Numbered from the stretch's first letter, positions 7,822-16,159 are shown. The stretch: DNA of 34,353 nt from Sphingobacterium nematocida (GCF_900168125.1 NZ_FUZF01000029.1:1-34353), one strand, 5' to 3'. The notes: generated by a model not told the origin, from the letters alone. Numbers and translations are program-made.

Positions 7822-8518
7822 CTTCTGGAGCCTGTTCAGCTTGTTGCTTAGCCAACTTCTCTTCTTTATCCTTAGCATCTCCCACAGCTAGAAGCTTTAT
7901 TGTATCACCAATATTGATAAAAAACAATATGACACAAATTCCCAAAACGCTATAGTCGATAGTCCCCTTAAAAACAACTTCAACAAGTAATACGAGACAA
8001 ACAACAACTCTTATTTCAGTTGGCCCTAATAATCCAGCATCGATAGTATATTTATCTGTAATTCGGTACCGTAATTGAGATATAATCATGGCCCATCCGT
8101 AAAGAGCTACCAGCGCAAATCCTAGATATTTAAAATCGCCTACAGTATATAGAATATATCCGAGTCCGATAAACACAGTACTAACCCAATCCATCACAAT
8201 ATCTAATGCAAAGCCATACCATTTACGCGATTTATTACGATAGTAAGCAATTCTACCATCTAGAGAGTCGCCAAACCATTGGATAAAGAAACCTGGTATA
8301 GCCAATAGTAACAGATCCCTATTGACATATTCTGCTAACAAAAAGCTCACTAGAATCATTAAAGATCCAAAAAAACCTATCGCTGTCAATCCGTCTGAGG
8401 TAATACGCTCTGGTATACGTGGCACCAAATAGCTAATTAATCTCTGTTCTGGATCGCTCAGTATATTTGTACGCTTTCTGTCCTGAAACAATTTTTTGTT
8501 TATTTCCTGTTTGCTCAT
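7811..8518 (-). CDS. CDP-alcohol phosphotransferase (candidate sphingolipid head-group enzyme)
   Basis: This 235-residue integral membrane protein carries the CDP-alcohol phosphatidyltransferase signature, with D84, D87-G88, G102, D106 and D110 all present. These residues bind two metal ions and the CDP-alcohol. The usual A-R pair after DGxx is A91-Y92 here, and one extra residue precedes G102, a modest departure from the signature. Several hydrophobic helices follow. The family moves a phospho-alcohol from a CDP carrier to a lipid or polar acceptor. Its place in an spt operon suggests it makes a ceramide phospholipid. Known Sphingobacterium sphingolipids include ceramide phosphoethanolamine and phosphoinositol, but the substrate cannot be read from the sequence. 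It starts 10 bp after the SDR gene. Confidence 0.85.
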   Translation of the reverse strand: MSKQEINKKLFQDRKRTNILSDPEQRLISYLVPRIPERITSDGLTAIGFFGSLMILVSFLLAEYVNRDLLLLAIPGFFIQWFGDSLDGRIAYYRNKSRKWYGFALDIVMDWVSTVFIGLGYILYTVGDFKYLGFALVALYGWAMIISQLRYRITDKYTIDAGLLGPTEIRVVVCLVLLVEVVFKGTIDYSVLGICVILFFINIGDTIKLLAVGDAKDKEEKLAKQQAEQAPEDGI

Positions 8519-8528
8519 ATCTATCTTA

Positions 8529-9527
8529 TTACAGCCAATTATTAGATTTATACCACAACAACGTTTCCCTCAATCCAGAGGAAAGATCATATTTAGGTTC
8601 AAAAGCCAATTCTTTTTGCGCCTTGCTTATGTCGCAACCCCAATTCTCTGCAGTCAGTTCGCCCAACCTTTCTGGATACAACACAGGTGTTTTTTCAGAC
8701 CGTGCATATAGTGACTGAGAGACCTTAGCGATAAATGCCACGATCGAGTAAGGAATATGTAGACGAAAAGACTTTCGATTGAATGTATTTTTAAATACAT
8801 CGGCCATAGCATATCTAGAATATACATGACCATCCGTAATATTATAAAACTGGAGACCTCCTTGCGGCTTGGTACAAGCCTTGAAAATACTTTCCACAAG
8901 ATCCTTTACATACACGAAACTTAGTTTTTGTGGCTTAGCACCAATATAAGGATCAAGTCCTTTGTTTAAGGTATCAAATAGGATAAACAGATCTCGCTCA
9001 CGTGGTCCATACACGGCAGTCGGCCTTAACACAGAAATTGGACTAGCGGCAAATTTGGCTTTAATCATTTCTTCAGAGGCCTTTTTACTACGACCGTACA
9101 CCGTCACGGGATTATAAGGAGAGTTCTCGGCTATTAGAGTAGCACTGTTGAACTCGATAGGTCCTATCGCTGCGAGACTACTGACGTATACAATACGCTC
9201 TAAAGTATCGCTTGCAGTCTGGGCAGCTTTTAAAATATTTTCTGTATAACCAACGTTAACCTTAAGCATATCGCTTTCACGTTTTGCCTTGGTCATGGCT
9301 GCTGCATGTATAATATAGTTATACTTCTCTTTTTGGAATAAAGATTCAAGTTCGTCAACATTATTCATGTCGGGGAATACAAACTCGTCAACAAATTGCT
9401 TTATATCGTCGATCTTACTGGTTTTTCTTACAGCTGCATGGATTTCAAATCCCTGACGTCTCGCCTCTTCAACAAGATGTGACCCCACAAATCCGCTAGC
9501 ACCTGTTATGAATATTTTTTTCCTCAT
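8529..9527 (-). CDS. Extended SDR, NAD(P)-dependent epimerase/reductase family (candidate ceramide reductase)
   Basis: This 332-residue protein has the Rossmann motif ITGASGFVGSHL (G9, G12, G15) and the active-site pair Tyr144 and Lys148 in VYGRSKKASE. VVYVSS-like IVYVSSLAAIG precedes it, and LRPTAVYGPRERD and FVYVKDLVESI follow, as in extended SDRs. Related SDRs beside spt genes include Caulobacter CerR, which reduces the 3-keto group of the sphingoid base after acylation. The same role is inferred here from the neighbours. A sugar or steroid-like epimerase role cannot be excluded. Its ATG overlaps the stop of the GNAT-like gene by 4 bp (ATGA), indicating translational coupling. Confidence 0.85.
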   Translation of the reverse strand: MRKKIFITGASGFVGSHLVEEARRQGFEIHAAVRKTSKIDDIKQFVDEFVFPDMNNVDELESLFQKEKYNYIIHAAAMTKAKRESDMLKVNVGYTENILKAAQTASDTLERIVYVSSLAAIGPIEFNSATLIAENSPYNPVTVYGRSKKASEEMIKAKFAASPISVLRPTAVYGPRERDLFILFDTLNKGLDPYIGAKPQKLSFVYVKDLVESIFKACTKPQGGLQFYNITDGHVYSRYAMADVFKNTFNRKSFRLHIPYSIVAFIAKVSQSLYARSEKTPVLYPERLGELTAENWGCDISKAQKELAFEPKYDLSSGLRETLLWYKSNNWL

Positions 9528-10645
9528 ATCGCCTTCTCGTATAAACGATAGCGTTTGTATAGTTCACCATTGATTTGTTCAATAGCGTGATTCATTAAAT
9601 AATTTGTTTCTAACATCCAAGAACATTCTGCTCCACGTACCCCTGCTGGCTTAGCGTTTTTGATAATTCTTCCGTACAAACAGGCTTCAATTCCTAATTT
9701 TCGGTAGCCCTCTAGAACTCCAAGCATCAAAACCCTTAGCGACTTTATCTTCTTTTTACCAAACAATAACTTAAAAATACCTGTTGGCAATAGTCGACCT
9801 CGCTTTATATTTATTTGGATTTCGTTGACATTAGGTATCCCTACAGCAAAGCCGATTATTTCTCCGTCTTTTTCAGCGATAATACAAAAACGAGGATCTA
9901 CAATCATTTTTAGATCTTTTGCGACATAGTCAAACTCTTCATCCGTCATTGGCACAAAGCCTAGATTCTTATCCCAAGCTTTATTATAGACAGATTTGAT
10001 TTTAGCTGCTTCGTTTTTAAAATCTTTAAGGTTGATTGTTCTTAATTTAATACCAGATCTTCCCAACCGCTCCTCCAGTCTATCCATCAATTGTACGGCA
10101 CGGGTACTTGCGGTTTCAGTCTTAACATCGTAAGCCAGAAGATCAACTTTCTTCTCAAAACCGTAATTACTGATTAGATCTAAGTAATAGGAATAATTAT
10201 AGGGCATCATTGCCATTGGCGGCATATCAAAGCCCTCAACCAAAAGGCCACAAGTTTCGTTTGTTGACAAATTTATCGGGCCAACAAGATTGTTTCCTCC
10301 TCTTTCTTTAACCCATGCGAAAGCAGCGTCAAACAATTTATTGGCTACCTGTTGATCATTAATACAATCAAAATATCCAAACTGCCCTTCAGCAACATTA
10401 TTAAAAGAATTGTGGTGATTATTCCAGATCGCTGCTATCCTACCTACAATTTTATCATTCTTATAGGCTAAAAAGAGCTGTGCTGTAGAGTGTTTGTAAA
10501 AAGGGTGCTTCTTAGGATTCAACAGATCACTTTGTGCAATAAATAACTCTGGCACGTAATTCGGTTCCCCTAAATACAAATCATGCGGAAAATCTATGAA
10601 TTCCGCACGTTGTTTTTTTGTTTCAACAGGTATGATTGTTATCAT
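9524..10645 (-). CDS. GNAT-like acyltransferase (candidate bacterial ceramide synthase)
   Basis: This 373-residue protein is usually annotated as hypothetical or GNAT family. The N-terminal part has PHDLYLGEPNYVPEL and AYKNDKIVGRIAAIWN, a GNAT beta-strand pattern. The C-terminal part has a second one, IIAEKDGEIIGFAVGIPNVN, followed by the acyl-CoA-binding-like LGVLEGYRKLGIEACLYG. No signal peptide or clear transmembrane segment is seen. It lies 28 bp after spt and overlaps the SDR gene. In Caulobacter, ceramide synthase (bCerS) is a GNAT-type enzyme that works with SPT and CerR. The same assignment here is inference from fold and context, not shown by a catalytic motif. Confidence 0.75.
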   Translation of the reverse strand: MITIIPVETKKQRAEFIDFPHDLYLGEPNYVPELFIAQSDLLNPKKHPFYKHSTAQLFLAYKNDKIVGRIAAIWNNHHNSFNNVAEGQFGYFDCINDQQVANKLFDAAFAWVKERGGNNLVGPINLSTNETCGLLVEGFDMPPMAMMPYNYSYYLDLISNYGFEKKVDLLAYDVKTETASTRAVQLMDRLEERLGRSGIKLRTINLKDFKNEAAKIKSVYNKAWDKNLGFVPMTDEEFDYVAKDLKMIVDPRFCIIAEKDGEIIGFAVGIPNVNEIQINIKRGRLLPTGIFKLLFGKKKIKSLRVLMLGVLEGYRKLGIEACLYGRIIKNAKPAGVRGAECSWMLETNYLMNHAIEQINGELYKRYRLYEKAI

Positions 10646-10673
10646 GGCCGTCTTAAAATGGATAAGATCTTAT

Positions 10674-11888
10674 CTATATAACTTTTTTATATCGTTCTAC
10701 TTCCAAAGCTTTGAACACTTTTGCCATCTTGTCGATTGCTTCATCGATCTGATCAAAGGTGTGTGTTGCCATTAATGAGAATCGAATCAATGATTCTTCA
10801 GCTGGCACCGCAGGTGCTACAACTGGGTTAACAAACACACCATTGTCCTGAAGCATTTTCGTCACGATATAAGTCTTGTCATTGTTGCGTACAAAAATAG
10901 GTAAGATAGGACTTTCTGTTTCTCCCAAATCAAAACCGTTTTCAATCAACAATCTTTTTGCGTAATGTGTATTAGCCCATAGCTTTTCGATATGCTCTGG
11001 TTCAGTTTGTATAATTTCTAATGCCTTTAGCGTTGAAGCCACTGACGCAGGAGTCATACTTGCACTGAACATTAACGATCTTGCTCTATGCTTCAGATAT
11101 TCAATGGTCTCTTTATCTGCAGCCACAAAGCCTCCTAAAGATGCTAATGACTTACTGAATGTACCCATGATCAAGTCCACCTGATCGGTCAACCCAAAAT
11201 GGCTACCTGTACCTGCCCCTTTTTCTCCGATCACACCTAGACTGTGTGCATCGTCACATAATATAGCGGCATCAAATTCTTCTGCTACTTTTACGAGTTC
11301 AGGTAACTTTACAATATCACCCTCCATACTGAAAATACCATCAGTTGCAATCAATTTAAAACTGTCTTCCGGCAGTCTTGAGATCTTTGCACGAAGATCG
11401 TCCATGTCATTATGGGCATATTTGATCACCTTAGAAAAAGAAAGTCTACTTCCATCGATAATAGAAGCATGATCTCTTTCATCCAGAAGGATATAATCGT
11501 TACGACCAGTAAGACACGACAAAGGGCCTAAATTAGATTGAAACCCAGTACTAAACAAGATAGAGGCCTCTTTACCGACATATTCAGCTAGCTTCTCTTC
11601 CAGTTCCACGTGAATATCCAATGTACCGTTTAAAAATCTGGATCCAGCACAACCTGTTCCGTATTTTTCTAAAGCATCTTGCGAAGCTTCGATAATACGA
11701 GGATCAGTAGTTAATCCTAAATAAGAGTTTGATCCAAACATCAATACACGTTTTCCATCGATAATGACTTCCGTGTCTTGCTTTGATTGAATAGGCCTAA
11801 AGTAAGCATACAAATCGTTCGCTTTTATTGGCTCTAATTCCTTTTTTAGAAAACTTGATGTTCTTTCACTTAACTTTCCCTTGCTCAT
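10674..11888 (-). CDS. spt: Serine palmitoyltransferase
   Basis: This 404-residue PLP enzyme of the alpha-oxoamine synthase family condenses L-serine with palmitoyl-CoA to 3-ketodihydrosphingosine, the first step of sphingolipid synthesis. The PLP lysine is Lys246 in GTFSKSLASLGGF. His140, in LDERDHASIIDG, stacks on the cofactor. The 106-residue spacing between them equals that of S. multivorum SPT (His138/Lys244). The N-terminal MSKGKLSER and the long run GSNSYLGLTTDPRII also match that enzyme closely from memory, which separates it from KBL and AONS relatives. It is the first gene of the five-gene minus-strand operon and is preceded by a good promoter at 11952-11983. Confidence 0.96.
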   Translation of the reverse strand: MSKGKLSERTSSFLKKELEPIKANDLYAYFRPIQSKQDTEVIIDGKRVLMFGSNSYLGLTTDPRIIEASQDALEKYGTGCAGSRFLNGTLDIHVELEEKLAEYVGKEASILFSTGFQSNLGPLSCLTGRNDYILLDERDHASIIDGSRLSFSKVIKYAHNDMDDLRAKISRLPEDSFKLIATDGIFSMEGDIVKLPELVKVAEEFDAAILCDDAHSLGVIGEKGAGTGSHFGLTDQVDLIMGTFSKSLASLGGFVAADKETIEYLKHRARSLMFSASMTPASVASTLKALEIIQTEPEHIEKLWANTHYAKRLLIENGFDLGETESPILPIFVRNNDKTYIVTKMLQDNGVFVNPVVAPAVPAEESLIRFSLMATHTFDQIDEAIDKMAKVFKALEVERYKKVI

Positions 11889-11951
11889 GCTATAGGTATT
11901 TCTATTTAACGCGATTACTATTTAACTTTTTGACCAAACCTAAATAATCGT

Positions 11952-11983
11952 CAAAAGTAAGAATTCTACATTAAGGCAAACAA
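11952..11983 (-). promoter_or_regulatory. Promoter of the sphingolipid operon
   Basis: On the minus strand, TACTTTTG (11959-11952) matches TAnnTTTG exactly. Upstream boxes are TTTG (11980-11977, 17-bp spacer) and TTG (11983-11981, 21-bp spacer). Transcription would start near 11945, giving a leader of about 57 nt before the spt ATG. Confidence 0.65.
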
Positions 11984-12171
11984 TTTTTATCAACAAATGA
12001 CGTTAATCTAACATTGTCCTCGTATGTTTTTCTCCTAATATACTTTATTTCTAATCTAGTTGCAAAACGTGCAAACTTACAAAACTTTGCAGTATAAACT
12101 ACTACCAAAAAGCAGATAAATATCATAAAGTTAAATTATTGTTAATAAACAAACAATAGGTTTTGGCATTA

Positions 12172-12205
12172 TTGGCTCTATCAACCTTCAAATTTACTAC
12201 ATTTG
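12172..12205 (+). promoter_or_regulatory. smpB promoter
   Basis: TTG (12172-12174), 23 bp, then TACATTTG (12198-12205), an exact TAnnTTTG. Transcription would start near 12212, giving a very short leader before the ATG at 12226. Confidence 0.6.
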
Positions 12206-12225
12206 TACTTTAGTTAAGTATAGTT

Positions 12226-12681
12226 ATGGCATTATCCTCTCAAATCAACATAAAAAACAAAAAGGCATCATTTGAATACCACCTGATTGACAGGTATATA
12301 GCCGGAATTCAGCTCCTAGGAACGGAAATAAAATCTATCCGGGAAGGCAAAGCAAATATCAATGACAGTTTCTGTGCTTTTTTCGACGACGGCCTTTACA
12401 TCCGTAATATGCATATTGCTGAATACTCATTTGGTTCGTTCTACAATCACGAGTCAAAACGTGATAGAAAACTTTTACTCAGCAAGAAAGAACTAAAAAA
12501 GCTTAAAGATAAAGGAGAGGAAAAAGGGTTCACCATTGTACCCTTACGTATTTTTATAAGCGAGCGAGGTTTTGCCAAAGTCGAAATCGCCTTGGCACAG
12601 GGGAAGAAGGATTTTGATAAACGTGAAACAATAAAGGAACGCGAAAGCAAACGTGAACTCGATCGAGTAATGAAACATTAA
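12226..12681 (+). CDS. smpB: SsrA-binding protein SmpB
   Basis: This 151-residue protein delivers tmRNA (SsrA) to stalled ribosomes for trans-translation. Hallmarks are NKKASFEYHLIDRYIAGI near the start, the GTEIKSIREGKANI loop, and the basic C-terminal tail KKDFDKRETIKERESKRELDR that enters the mRNA channel. Length matches the family. The tmRNA gene itself is not in this window. It is convergent with the AraC regulator gene, with 6 bp between stop codons. Confidence 0.97.
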   Translation: MALSSQINIKNKKASFEYHLIDRYIAGIQLLGTEIKSIREGKANINDSFCAFFDDGLYIRNMHIAEYSFGSFYNHESKRDRKLLLSKKELKKLKDKGEEKGFTIVPLRIFISERGFAKVEIALAQGKKDFDKRETIKERESKRELDRVMKH

Positions 12682-12687
12682 GCTAGA

Positions 12688-13590
12688 TTAACTCAGGATA
12701 AACGCTCCTGGTGTAAGTCCTTCTCTATTCTTAAAAAGCCTGACAAAGTAATTCACATCATTAAAGCCTGCTCCAAAACAGGCTTCTTTCACACTTTTGG
12801 TAACTAGCAATAACTCCTTCGCTTTCGTTAGACGCTGACGAAGGATATACTCCATTGGACTTACTCCTAGTTCTTGTTTAAACATTCTGGTGAGACTGGA
12901 TTTACTCATATTGGAAACTTTTTCGAGCATATCGAGCGATAGCTTTTCGGCGACATGTTTCCTTATAAAATCTTTTAGATGCCCCAGCACTGTAGTCGTC
13001 GCCTTTCCCAATTCCAATGCCAACAGGGACTGGGTCTGTAATAGTTTTATCACCAACTCTTTAAATGTCAAATCAGCAAGTGCATTTTTTAACGGATCGG
13101 CACTGGTCATGATTTGGAATAGCTTGTTCAGGAGCGCGGCCAGCTCTGGCGTATTATAAAGATGGTACTGGTCATTATCCAACTGCCAGCTTCCTGTAAT
13201 ACTGGTCTTAGGATAGAACTCATTAAGATAGGCCATAACACTTTCGATTCTATCTCTGCTTATCGTCAAGGCGGTACACTGAGTCGGGTTCCCATATGTA
13301 GCTTCAGGAAAATCAATATTCATACCCACGGAGGCAGGCAAGACGATCATCTGTCCAGGCAAGTATTCAAAAGAATGCTCATCATTGATATGCATTACCT
13401 TCTTTCCCTGTATCATATTGATCATCACGATATCATCAAACCGAAGTGGAACTCGCTCAGATGGCTTATAAGTCTCGTAAACATTAAGTTCTAGACTATC
13501 AATTGTAAATGCCCGCCTGTTTTCGACAAGAGTGGAAATTTCGCTCTCTTTCGAAAGCGGCAGAAGCTGCACCATCGTATTATTTGCCAT
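12688..13590 (-). CDS. AraC-family transcriptional regulator
   Basis: This protein is 300 residues from the ATG at 13590 (MANNTMVQLL). A start at 13647 would add 19 residues of hydrophobic sequence without support. The N-terminal effector or dimerisation half resembles AraC_N-type domains (VMINMIQGKKVMHI, then FEYLPGQMIVLPASV). The C-terminal half has the two helix-turn-helix motifs: LDMLEKVSNMSKSSLTRMFK, then VSPMEYILRQRLTKAKELL and CFGAGFNDVNYFVRLFK. It is divergent from the aldehyde dehydrogenase gene. AraC-ALDH-DUF779 groups occur in other bacteria, so it most likely activates that gene in response to an aldehyde or alcohol signal. The effector is inference. Confidence 0.92.
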   Translation of the reverse strand: MANNTMVQLLPLSKESEISTLVENRRAFTIDSLELNVYETYKPSERVPLRFDDIVMINMIQGKKVMHINDEHSFEYLPGQMIVLPASVGMNIDFPEATYGNPTQCTALTISRDRIESVMAYLNEFYPKTSITGSWQLDNDQYHLYNTPELAALLNKLFQIMTSADPLKNALADLTFKELVIKLLQTQSLLALELGKATTTVLGHLKDFIRKHVAEKLSLDMLEKVSNMSKSSLTRMFKQELGVSPMEYILRQRLTKAKELLLVTKSVKEACFGAGFNDVNYFVRLFKNREGLTPGAFILS

Positions 13591-13672
13591 ATAAAAAAAT
13601 TTACAATTGGTAGTCAACCAAATATAGCGAAAAAAAAGTAAAAACACATTACCTACACCGATGACTGGATAA

Positions 13673-13703
13673 TGCTACAGTATGACCCAATAGTGCTACG
13701 ATA
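13673..13703 (+). promoter_or_regulatory. Candidate AraC-type operator: two direct repeats
   Basis: TGCTACAGTA (13673-13682) and TGCTACGATA (13694-13703) share TGCTACRRTA in the same orientation, 21 bp apart start to start (two helical turns). This is the usual geometry for two AraC-family half-sites. They lie between the divergent regulator and dehydrogenase genes. The second repeat ends 16 bp before the -7 box and covers the -33 region, which has no TTTG of its own, as expected for an activator-dependent promoter. Confidence 0.6.
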
Positions 13704-13719
13704 GCGAAAAATCGTTGGC

Positions 13720-13727
13720 TAAATTTG
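13720..13727 (+). promoter_or_regulatory. -7 box of the aldehyde dehydrogenase promoter
   Basis: TAAATTTG is an exact TAnnTTTG match 35 bp before the dehydrogenase ATG. No TTG or TTTG lies at the proper distance upstream. The AraC-like repeats occupy that position instead. Confidence 0.55.
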
Positions 13728-13762
13728 ATAAAACAGATTTATAAAACTAAAAGGTTAATAAT

Positions 13763-15265
13763 ATGAGTACTATTAAGAGACCAACGTTTAAAGAACGTTA
13801 TGACAATTACATCGGTGGTAAATTCGTAGCTCCAACACTGGGAAAATACTTTGACAACATATCTCCTGTAGATGGCAAAGTGTTTACACAAGTCGCACAT
13901 TCCACCAAAGAGGACCTAGAGTTAGCAGTAGACGCCGCTGCTCATGCTTTCGAGACATGGGGCAAAACTTCCGCAACAGAGCGCAGCATTATTCTCAACA
14001 AAATTGCCGACCGCATAGAAGAAAACCTAGAGTATATAGCCGCTGTTGAAACTATCGACAATGGTAAGGCAGTTCGAGAAACATTGAACGCTGATATCCC
14101 CTTAGCTATTGATCATTTTAGGTATTTCGCCGGCGTAATCCGTGCAGAAGAAGGCTCGCTAACGGAACTTGATACTAATACAGTTTCTTTAATCGTACAT
14201 GAGCCGATTGGTGTTGTCGCACAAATCATTCCGTGGAACTTTCCTATACTCATGGCGGTATGGAAATTAGCGCCAGCTCTCGCGGCGGGTAACACGGTTG
14301 TTCTTAAACCCGCTGAGAGTACACCTACCTCAATCATAGTACTAATGGAGTTGATAGGTGATTTAATACCTGCAGGGGTTATTAACATCGTCAATGGTTT
14401 TGGATCCGAATTAGGTAGAGCACTCGTTACAAACCCTAAAGTATCCAAAGCTGCCTTTACCGGATCTACTGCAACAGGACGTATGGTAATGCAATATGCT
14501 ACGGAGAATATTATTCCAGTTACGTTGGAGCTTGGTGGAAAATCGCCTAATATATTCTTCAATTCTGTAATGGATGAAGACGACGCCTTCTTAGACAAAG
14601 CTATTGAGGGGGCCGTATTATTCGCACTAAACCAAGGAGAGATCTGTACTTGCCCGTCCCGCCTTCTTATCCAAGAAGATATCTACGACCGCTTTATCGC
14701 TAAAGTAATTGACCGGGTCAATCAAATCAAAGTTGGAGACCCTCTAGACCCTACTACGATGATGGGAGCACAGGCTTCGAAAATCCAAAAAGACAAAATC
14801 ATGTCCTACATCCAGTTAGGCAAAGAAGAAGGTGCTGAAGTATTAACAGGAGGAGATCAAAACAATGTAGGCACAGGTTTCGAGGAGGGTTACTACATTA
14901 AGCCGACCTTATTTAAAGGCCACAATAAAATGCGCATTTTCCAAGAGGAAATCTTCGGTCCTGTTCTTGCCGTCACTACATTTAAAGACGAAGAAGAAGC
15001 TATTGCACTAGCCAATGACACGATCTATGGTTTAGGTGCAGGCGTATGGACACGAGATGCCCATCAGTTATACCAGGTACCTCGTGCTATTCAGGCTGGA
15101 CGTGTATGGGTCAACCAATACCATTCTTATCCTGCAGGAGCACCTTTCGGAGGTTATAAGCAATCAGGAATAGGGCGTGAAAACCACAAAATGATGCTTG
15201 GTCATTACAGACAGACGAAAAACATGCTAATATCTTATAATAAGGAAAAATTAGGGTTCTTTTAA
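13763..15265 (+). CDS. NAD(P)-dependent aldehyde dehydrogenase (AldB/ExaC type)
   Basis: This 500-residue ALDH oxidises an aldehyde, probably acetaldehyde or a similar small one, to the acid. Seen are IIPWNFPILMAVWKLAPALA (cofactor entry), Glu256 in TLELGGKSPN, and the catalytic Cys295 in NQGEICTCPSR. GAPFGGYKQSGIGRENHK at the C-terminus is typical of the AldB/ExaC subgroup. The residues between Glu and Cys are slightly longer than in ALDH2, also as in AldB. It is divergent from an AraC regulator and 63 bp before a DUF779 gene, with a GC-rich hairpin (15280-15303) between them. Confidence 0.95.
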   Translation: MSTIKRPTFKERYDNYIGGKFVAPTLGKYFDNISPVDGKVFTQVAHSTKEDLELAVDAAAHAFETWGKTSATERSIILNKIADRIEENLEYIAAVETIDNGKAVRETLNADIPLAIDHFRYFAGVIRAEEGSLTELDTNTVSLIVHEPIGVVAQIIPWNFPILMAVWKLAPALAAGNTVVLKPAESTPTSIIVLMELIGDLIPAGVINIVNGFGSELGRALVTNPKVSKAAFTGSTATGRMVMQYATENIIPVTLELGGKSPNIFFNSVMDEDDAFLDKAIEGAVLFALNQGEICTCPSRLLIQEDIYDRFIAKVIDRVNQIKVGDPLDPTTMMGAQASKIQKDKIMSYIQLGKEEGAEVLTGGDQNNVGTGFEEGYYIKPTLFKGHNKMRIFQEEIFGPVLAVTTFKDEEEAIALANDTIYGLGAGVWTRDAHQLYQVPRAIQAGRVWVNQYHSYPAGAPFGGYKQSGIGRENHKMMLGHYRQTKNMLISYNKEKLGFF

Positions 15266-15279
15266 TATACTATACTATT

Positions 15280-15303
15280 GTCCCTCGCTGTATCGCGGGG
15301 GAC
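15280..15303 (+). terminator. Intergenic hairpin after the aldehyde dehydrogenase gene
   Basis: GTCCCTCGC and GCGGGGGAC pair over 9 bp (one U-G wobble in RNA) around a 6-nt loop. No U-run follows, so it is more likely an attenuating or mRNA-stabilising hairpin between the dehydrogenase and DUF779 genes than a full terminator. Confidence 0.45.
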
Positions 15304-15328
15304 GATATATACCTAAAGCTATTACATC

Positions 15329-15703
15329 ATGATTTCACGATTAGCTATTACTGAAAAGGCTCTGCAATTGGTAGAGAGACTTGAACAAAAACATGGCCCG
15401 CTCATGTTTTATCAAGCTGGCGGTTGCTGCGAGGGAACACAACCCCAGTGTTTTGAAAAGGGAGGCTTTTACCCTCGTATGAACGATGTATTAATCGGTC
15501 ATATAAAAGACTACGAATTCTGGGTAGATCGCGATTTATTTGAATATTGGCAACATGCGCACTTCACGCTGGATGTACTTGAAGGTTTTGGCCCAGGTGG
15601 ATTTTCATTAGAGAGCCCGCTGGGAAAAACCTTCAAAGTACATTATAGGCTCTTTACAGAGCAAGAGCTTAAAGATTTATCACCAATATTACGGAATGGT
15701 TGA
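15329..15703 (+). CDS. DUF779 family protein
   Basis: This 124-residue protein matches DUF779: EKHGPLMFYQAGGCCEGTQPQCF near residue 20-42, then FWVDRDLFEYWQHAHFTLDV and GFGPGGFSLESPLG. Several Cys and a His could form a metal or redox site, but the function of the family is unknown. It is often found next to AldB/ExaC-type aldehyde dehydrogenases, as here, which suggests an accessory role in aldehyde oxidation. It is probably transcribed with the dehydrogenase through the 15280 hairpin. Confidence 0.9.
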   Translation: MISRLAITEKALQLVERLEQKHGPLMFYQAGGCCEGTQPQCFEKGGFYPRMNDVLIGHIKDYEFWVDRDLFEYWQHAHFTLDVLEGFGPGGFSLESPLGKTFKVHYRLFTEQELKDLSPILRNG

Positions 15704-15734
15704 TCCTTGTATAGGGATGTATTGCCAAAAGCGA

Positions 15735-16142
15735 CTATCCTTGGGCAATATCCAGACCTTCGAGTACCGGAATTGGCTTTTTATTTTCGTCCAAAGCGAC
15801 AAAAGTGAACAGTCCTTGGATTGCGAGTTCTCGTCCTTCCTCATACATATGCTCTAAGTAGATCTCTACTTTTATCTTTAGACTGGTTCGTCCAATACTA
15901 TCTACGCGTGCTATAGCTTCGATAATGCTGCCTGAAGGTATAGCTTTTTTAAAATCTATACGATCTGTTGATACTGTAACCAACCGTTTTCGACAAAACC
16001 GAGTTGCTGCCATAAAAGATACTTCGTCCATTATAGCCATTGCTTTACCGCCGAATAAAGTGTCGTGATGATTGGTTAGAAAGGGAAAAACCGTTGTACA
16101 CACGCGGGTCTCAGACTCATTTATCTTTTCTTCAAGTGTCAT
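15735..16142 (-). CDS. Hotdog-fold acyl-CoA thioesterase
   Basis: This 135-residue YciA/acyl-CoA hydrolase-like protein has NHHDTLFGGKAMAIMDEVSFMAA, the hotdog helix with the conserved Asn and Asp/Glu, and DFKKAIPSGSIIEAIARV. It hydrolyses acyl-CoA to a free acid and CoA in the cytoplasm. The ATG at 16142 (MTLEEKINES) is chosen over a GTG at 16160, because that GTG overlaps the TACCTTTG promoter box. It is convergent with the DUF779 gene. Confidence 0.9.
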   Translation of the reverse strand: MTLEEKINESETRVCTTVFPFLTNHHDTLFGGKAMAIMDEVSFMAATRFCRKRLVTVSTDRIDFKKAIPSGSIIEAIARVDSIGRTSLKIKVEIYLEHMYEEGRELAIQGLFTFVALDENKKPIPVLEGLDIAQG

Positions 16143-16159
16143 TGTTGAATAAATTTTCA

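Larger units (their letters stand above)
11889..12225. other. Divergent intergenic region between spt and smpB
   Basis: This 337-bp AT-rich spacer contains promoters for both flanking genes. A second exact TAnnTTTG match facing spt (12079-12072) has no well-spaced -33 box. No ORF, tRNA or tmRNA was recognised in it. Confidence 0.6.

Noticed and set aside
12072..12079. Second TAnnTTTG match facing spt
   Set aside because: It has no -33 box at a suitable distance, and exact matches to this motif arise by chance in AT-rich spacers.
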